A DNA stretch of 7,452 nucleotides from positions 1 through 7,452 of the forward strand of contig CAMCJO010000103.1 in the NCBI GenBank assembly GCA_945875135.1, read 5' to 3'. Of the stretch, positions 5,442 to 7,452 are shown piece after piece. A program made the position numbers and the translations under genes. Source of the DNA: an uncultured Porphyromonas sp. (GTDB taxonomy: Bacteria > Bacteroidota > Bacteroidia > Bacteroidales > Porphyromonadaceae). Positions within the stretch are counted from its first letter, which is position 1; every line of letters starts with the position of its first letter. A model generated the notes under the pieces. That model worked only from the letters and a program-made list of their open reading frames with translations. It was not told the origin of the DNA and did no database searches.

Positions 5442-5723
5442 TTAGAACTTCGTCGTGTGACGGATGCCAAGGTCAGCGATGAGCTTACGATAACGCTCGA
5501 TATCCTTCTTGGCGAGATAGTCTAGCAGACGACGACGCTTACCTACGAGCATCTTCAGGCTACGTGACGTAGAGAAGTCCTTCTTATTCTCCTTAAGGTG
5601 CTCCGTGAGGTGCTGAATACGATAAGTAAAGAGAGCTACCTGGCTCTCGACACTGCCGGTGTCCTGTGCAGAGGCTCCGTACTTTGCGAAGATCTCTTGC
5701 TTCTTGGTACTGTCTAGGTACAT
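5442..5723 (-). CDS. rpsO: 30S ribosomal protein S15
   Basis: 93-residue S15, a primary 16S rRNA-binding protein of the small-subunit platform. The four-helix family pattern is clear. DTGSVESQVALFTYRI (21-36) is the rRNA-binding turn and helix, then HLTEHLKENKKDF (38-50), then SLKMLVGKRRRLLDYLAKKDIERYRKLI (55-82) and the LGIRHTTKF tail. It is about four residues longer than E. coli S15 (89 aa); the NKKDF form suits Bacteroidota. The ATG at 5721-5723 gives the standard start. It has its own candidate promoter at 5822-5829, and the roughly 90-nt leader holds two stems close to the start codon, suggesting S15 feedback on its own translation as known in other bacteria. pnp, its neighbour in many bacteria, is absent here. 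Confidence 0.98.
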   Translation of the reverse strand: MYLDSTKKQEIFAKYGASAQDTGSVESQVALFTYRIQHLTEHLKENKKDFSTSRSLKMLVGKRRRLLDYLAKKDIERYRKLIADLGIRHTTKF

Positions 5724-5726
5724 TTT

Positions 5727-5793
5727 GTTATGAGGTTATTTGTGAGACATTCATAACATCCTCGCCACCCAAAGCCCCACCTCAATGGGGCGA
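5727..5793 (-). promoter_or_regulatory. Structured rpsO leader, candidate S15 autoregulatory site
   Basis: GTTATGA (5727-5733) pairs perfectly with TCATAAC (5751-5757), ending 3 nt before the ATG. Upstream, GCCCC (5774-5778) pairs with GGGGC (5787-5791). An alternative stem, TCGCC (5762-5766) with GGCGA (5789-5793), shares bases with the second stem, so the leader could switch folds. S15 is known to repress its own mRNA through leader structures that differ between phyla; applying this here is inference. Confidence 0.5.
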
Positions 5794-5821
5794 CAATGAG
5801 TACGACGATGCATTTCGCCTG

Positions 5822-5829
5822 CAAAGGTA
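5822..5829 (-). promoter_or_regulatory. Candidate -7 promoter box for rpsO
   Basis: Read leftward this is TACCTTTG followed by CAGG, an exact TAnnTTTG match, 99 bp before the rpsO ATG and 42 bp after the L,D-transpeptidase stop codon. A/T-rich sequence lies directly upstream. No clear -33 TTTG is seen at normal spacing. Confidence 0.65.
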
Positions 5830-5871
5830 CAAATAATATTTCACCCCGCAAGCCTGCCCTCCCTCAAAGGG

Positions 5872-6885
5872 TCACTCGATCACGACGACGAGCGTGGCGA
5901 GCGTGGGGCAGTTGTCATAGACAAACTTAGCGTGCGAGCTGGCGTTGCGGACGCACATGTGAGAGCGGGGTGTCGTGCCAAGTGACGGACTGTACTCGAC
6001 GATCTTACCCTTGGGATTGTTTACGGGCACACCATGTATATAGGCTCCGCAAGTGAAGCGGCTAGCCCACGGTGCAAAGCCGGCGATGCGACTAGAGCCG
6101 TCACTGGTGTAAAACATCTTTGACTTCTTCTGTTGCAGGAGGAAGATGCCTAGAGGTGTCTCCTTAGCGTGGGGAGGCTTGTGACGCCCCGTCGTGGCGG
6201 GGTTGATACTCCGCACGAGGTAGTGCGCTGGCGACTGACGCTCCAGCACGACGATGTGCTGGTTCTTGCGATCTACTACGACCACGTGCGAGAAGGTGAC
6301 GTCAGGCTCCAGTAGCTGTACGTAGCGACGTGGCACATACCACTCCGCATCGGGAGACTCGACTCGACCTTGCCAGAACTTGCTACCCAGGGTGTCAGTC
6401 ATCGCTATGAGCGTCCCATCGCGACCATAAAGCTCAGGCTTGAGGGTGTCTGTGGGTGCGTAGAGTGGCACCGACTGATAGCGCTCCACACCGAGCGAGT
6501 CAGAGACTAGCTTGTAGCTATCGCGAGACCACGCTTTGGTCAGCGGTGCCTCGCCATTTGCGTTCTTATAGTTTTGCAGTACGCCCCACTGCTGTGGCTC
6601 TGCTTGTAGCTGTTCGATGCGTAGGAGTTGCTCGCGTATCTTATTCCACTGTATGGTGCGCGTCTCATCTTTATACTCATAGGAGTCCTCAAGCGTATAC
6701 TTGTCGAAGGAGAGCTCTCGGTCTATGACGATCTGCTCAGCCGTAAGCGCAGGCTGAGGCTCAGCTACGACAGTGTCTACGGTTGCGATCGTGTCCATAG
6801 GTACCTCGGCACTGCTTTCAGTGGAGGGCTGGCAAGCCAGTAGGAGCGTGAGGGCAAGGGGTAGGAAGGTCATGATGTTTTTCAT
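5872..6885 (-). CDS. Lipoprotein L,D-transpeptidase (YkuD domain)
   Basis: 337 residues. A signal peptide with lipobox LLAC puts the acylated Cys at residue 18, followed by a Ser/Thr/Pro/acidic linker to about residue 50, so the protein is probably membrane-anchored and periplasmic. The C-terminal YkuD domain (about 198-325) begins SHVVVVDRKNQHIVVLE, has TPLG (243-246) and His284 in YIHGVP, and ends with SHMCVRN, where Cys311 is the expected nucleophile with His309 and Arg313. The usual motif is S/THGCxR; here the Gly is Met310. The middle region (about 50-195) is not recognised and may be a cell-wall or fold-specific domain. Such enzymes form 3-3 peptidoglycan cross-links or attach or exchange stem-peptide residues; which one applies cannot be told. 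The gene starts 12 bp after a TRIC-like gene, probably in one operon. ATG 6883-6885 gives a good MKN signal start. Confidence 0.87.
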   Translation of the reverse strand: MKNIMTFLPLALTLLLACQPSTESSAEVPMDTIATVDTVVAEPQPALTAEQIVIDRELSFDKYTLEDSYEYKDETRTIQWNKIREQLLRIEQLQAEPQQWGVLQNYKNANGEAPLTKAWSRDSYKLVSDSLGVERYQSVPLYAPTDTLKPELYGRDGTLIAMTDTLGSKFWQGRVESPDAEWYVPRRYVQLLEPDVTFSHVVVVDRKNQHIVVLERQSPAHYLVRSINPATTGRHKPPHAKETPLGIFLLQQKKSKMFYTSDGSSRIAGFAPWASRFTCGAYIHGVPVNNPKGKIVEYSPSLGTTPRSHMCVRNASSHAKFVYDNCPTLATLVVVIE

Positions 6886-6897
6886 AAGATCTATAAG

Positions 6898-7452
6898 TTA
6901 ATGGGAGCTGTCGATCCCTTTGAGCTGGGGCAAGTGCCAGTGGTAGTGCGCTGCGAGGATGCGTATCAGGATGACCATACCAGCTGATATGAGCTGTGCG
7001 TAGACTGTATCTATAGGTACGAAGCGGAGCATCAGGGTGTAGATGACTCCTCCGGCGATGCAGGCCAAGGCGTAGATGTCTTGGCGGCAGATGAGAGGTG
7101 TCTCATTGAGGATGATGTCTCGTAGCAACCCCCCGAAGGAGCCTGTCACGGTACCCATGATGACCGCCACCCAACTGGGGAAGCCCATGGCGAGCGTCTT
7201 GTCCACACCCACCACCATAAAGAGTCCTAGTCCGATAGCATCAAAGATAAAGACTGTGGGCGCTGTGCGAATCACGATCTTCCTAAAGGTATATACGTAG
7301 AGTAGCGCCACAAAGGTGATGATTAGGTAGGAGGGCTGCAGCATCCAGAAGGGCGTTGTACCGAGGAAGAGGTCTCGCAGCGTACCGCCTCCGACGGCTG
7401 TCGTGACTCCCAGCACGTAGGCGCCAAACCAATCCATCTGCTTGGTCGATGC
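6898..7452 (-). CDS. TRIC/UPF0126 family inner-membrane protein (5' end outside window)
   Basis: The frame stays open to the right edge. Before MDWFG it reads ASTKQ, and family members normally have about 25-30 more residues forming the first helix, so the true start lies beyond the window and the Met at 7435-7437 is internal. The visible part has hydrophobic helices at about 3-17, 35-51, 61-78, 86-103, 120-138 and 145-163 (counted from that Met). It also has two matching motifs, GGGTLRD (16-22) and GGLLRD (102-107), which mark the two internal repeats of this family. Prokaryotic members are called TRIC cation-channel homologues or, in some databases, glycine transporters; the substrate cannot be judged here. 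It is followed after 12 bp by the L,D-transpeptidase gene, suggesting cotranscription. Confidence 0.9.
   Translation of the reverse strand, partial: ASTKQMDWFGAYVLGVTTAVGGGTLRDLFLGTTPFWMLQPSYLIITFVALLYVYTFRKIVIRTAPTVFIFDAIGLGLFMVVGVDKTLAMGFPSWVAVIMGTVTGSFGGLLRDIILNETPLICRQDIYALACIAGGVIYTLMLRFVPIDTVYAQLISAGMVILIRILAAHYHWHLPQLKGIDSSH

Noticed and set aside
6456..6843. Two rightward open frames of 90 and 71 codons opposite the L,D-transpeptidase gene
   Set aside because: They overlap each other and are antisense to a well-supported lipoprotein gene, with no promoter or family resemblance.
7435..7437. Internal ATG as the start of the TRIC-like gene
   Set aside because: The frame continues to the window edge with ASTKQ, and the family's first membrane helix would be missing if translation began here.

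Overview
The window looks like chromosomal DNA from a member of the Bacteroidota, most probably a Porphyromonas-type organism of moderate GC. Three things support this. The proteins (FabF, S15, ACP, PurN) read like Bacteroidales family members. Several genes are preceded by boxes fitting the Bacteroidota -7 consensus TAnnTTTG (TACCTTTG, TACATTTG, TATATTTG) and mostly lack strong Shine-Dalgarno sequences. The order acpP-fabF-rnc with purN divergent is, from memory, a familiar Bacteroidales layout. Species cannot be fixed from the sequence alone. Almost everything is housekeeping; no transposase, CRISPR array, phage gene or toxin-antitoxin pair is visible.

Layout, left to right. (1) A leftward cluster acpP - fabF - rnc (2690 down to 4): acyl carrier protein, beta-ketoacyl-ACP synthase II and ribonuclease III. 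Its two intergenic spacers are unusually rich in secondary structure: three consecutive hairpins between acpP and fabF, and one near-continuous 57-nt hairpin followed by five Ts just upstream of rnc. (2) A divergent control region (2691-2888) with candidate promoters firing towards each other for acpP and purN. (3) purN (rightward), converging on a leftward DUF2130 coiled-coil protein with a possible nuclease-like core; a strong inverted repeat between them can end transcription both ways. The DUF2130 leader carries seven heptanucleotide repeats abutting the start codon. (4) A leftward tRNA-Gly(GCC) with a good intrinsic terminator. (5) Leftward rpsO (ribosomal protein S15) with its own promoter and a structured leader that may be an S15 autoregulatory site. 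(6) A leftward pair, a TRIC/UPF0126 membrane protein (5' end beyond the right edge) followed after 12 bases by a lipoprotein L,D-transpeptidase.

How the parts fit: AcpP carries the acyl chains that FabF elongates. RNase III matures rRNA and cuts structured mRNAs, and the hairpins in its own operon are plausible substrates or attenuators. PurN feeds purine synthesis. tRNA-Gly and S15 serve translation. The L,D-transpeptidase probably acts on the periplasmic cell wall. No wholly new system is evident. The best leads are the RNA structures in the acpP-fabF-rnc operon, the heptad repeat leader, the rpsO leader, and an Asp-to-Asn difference at a catalytic position of RNase III.
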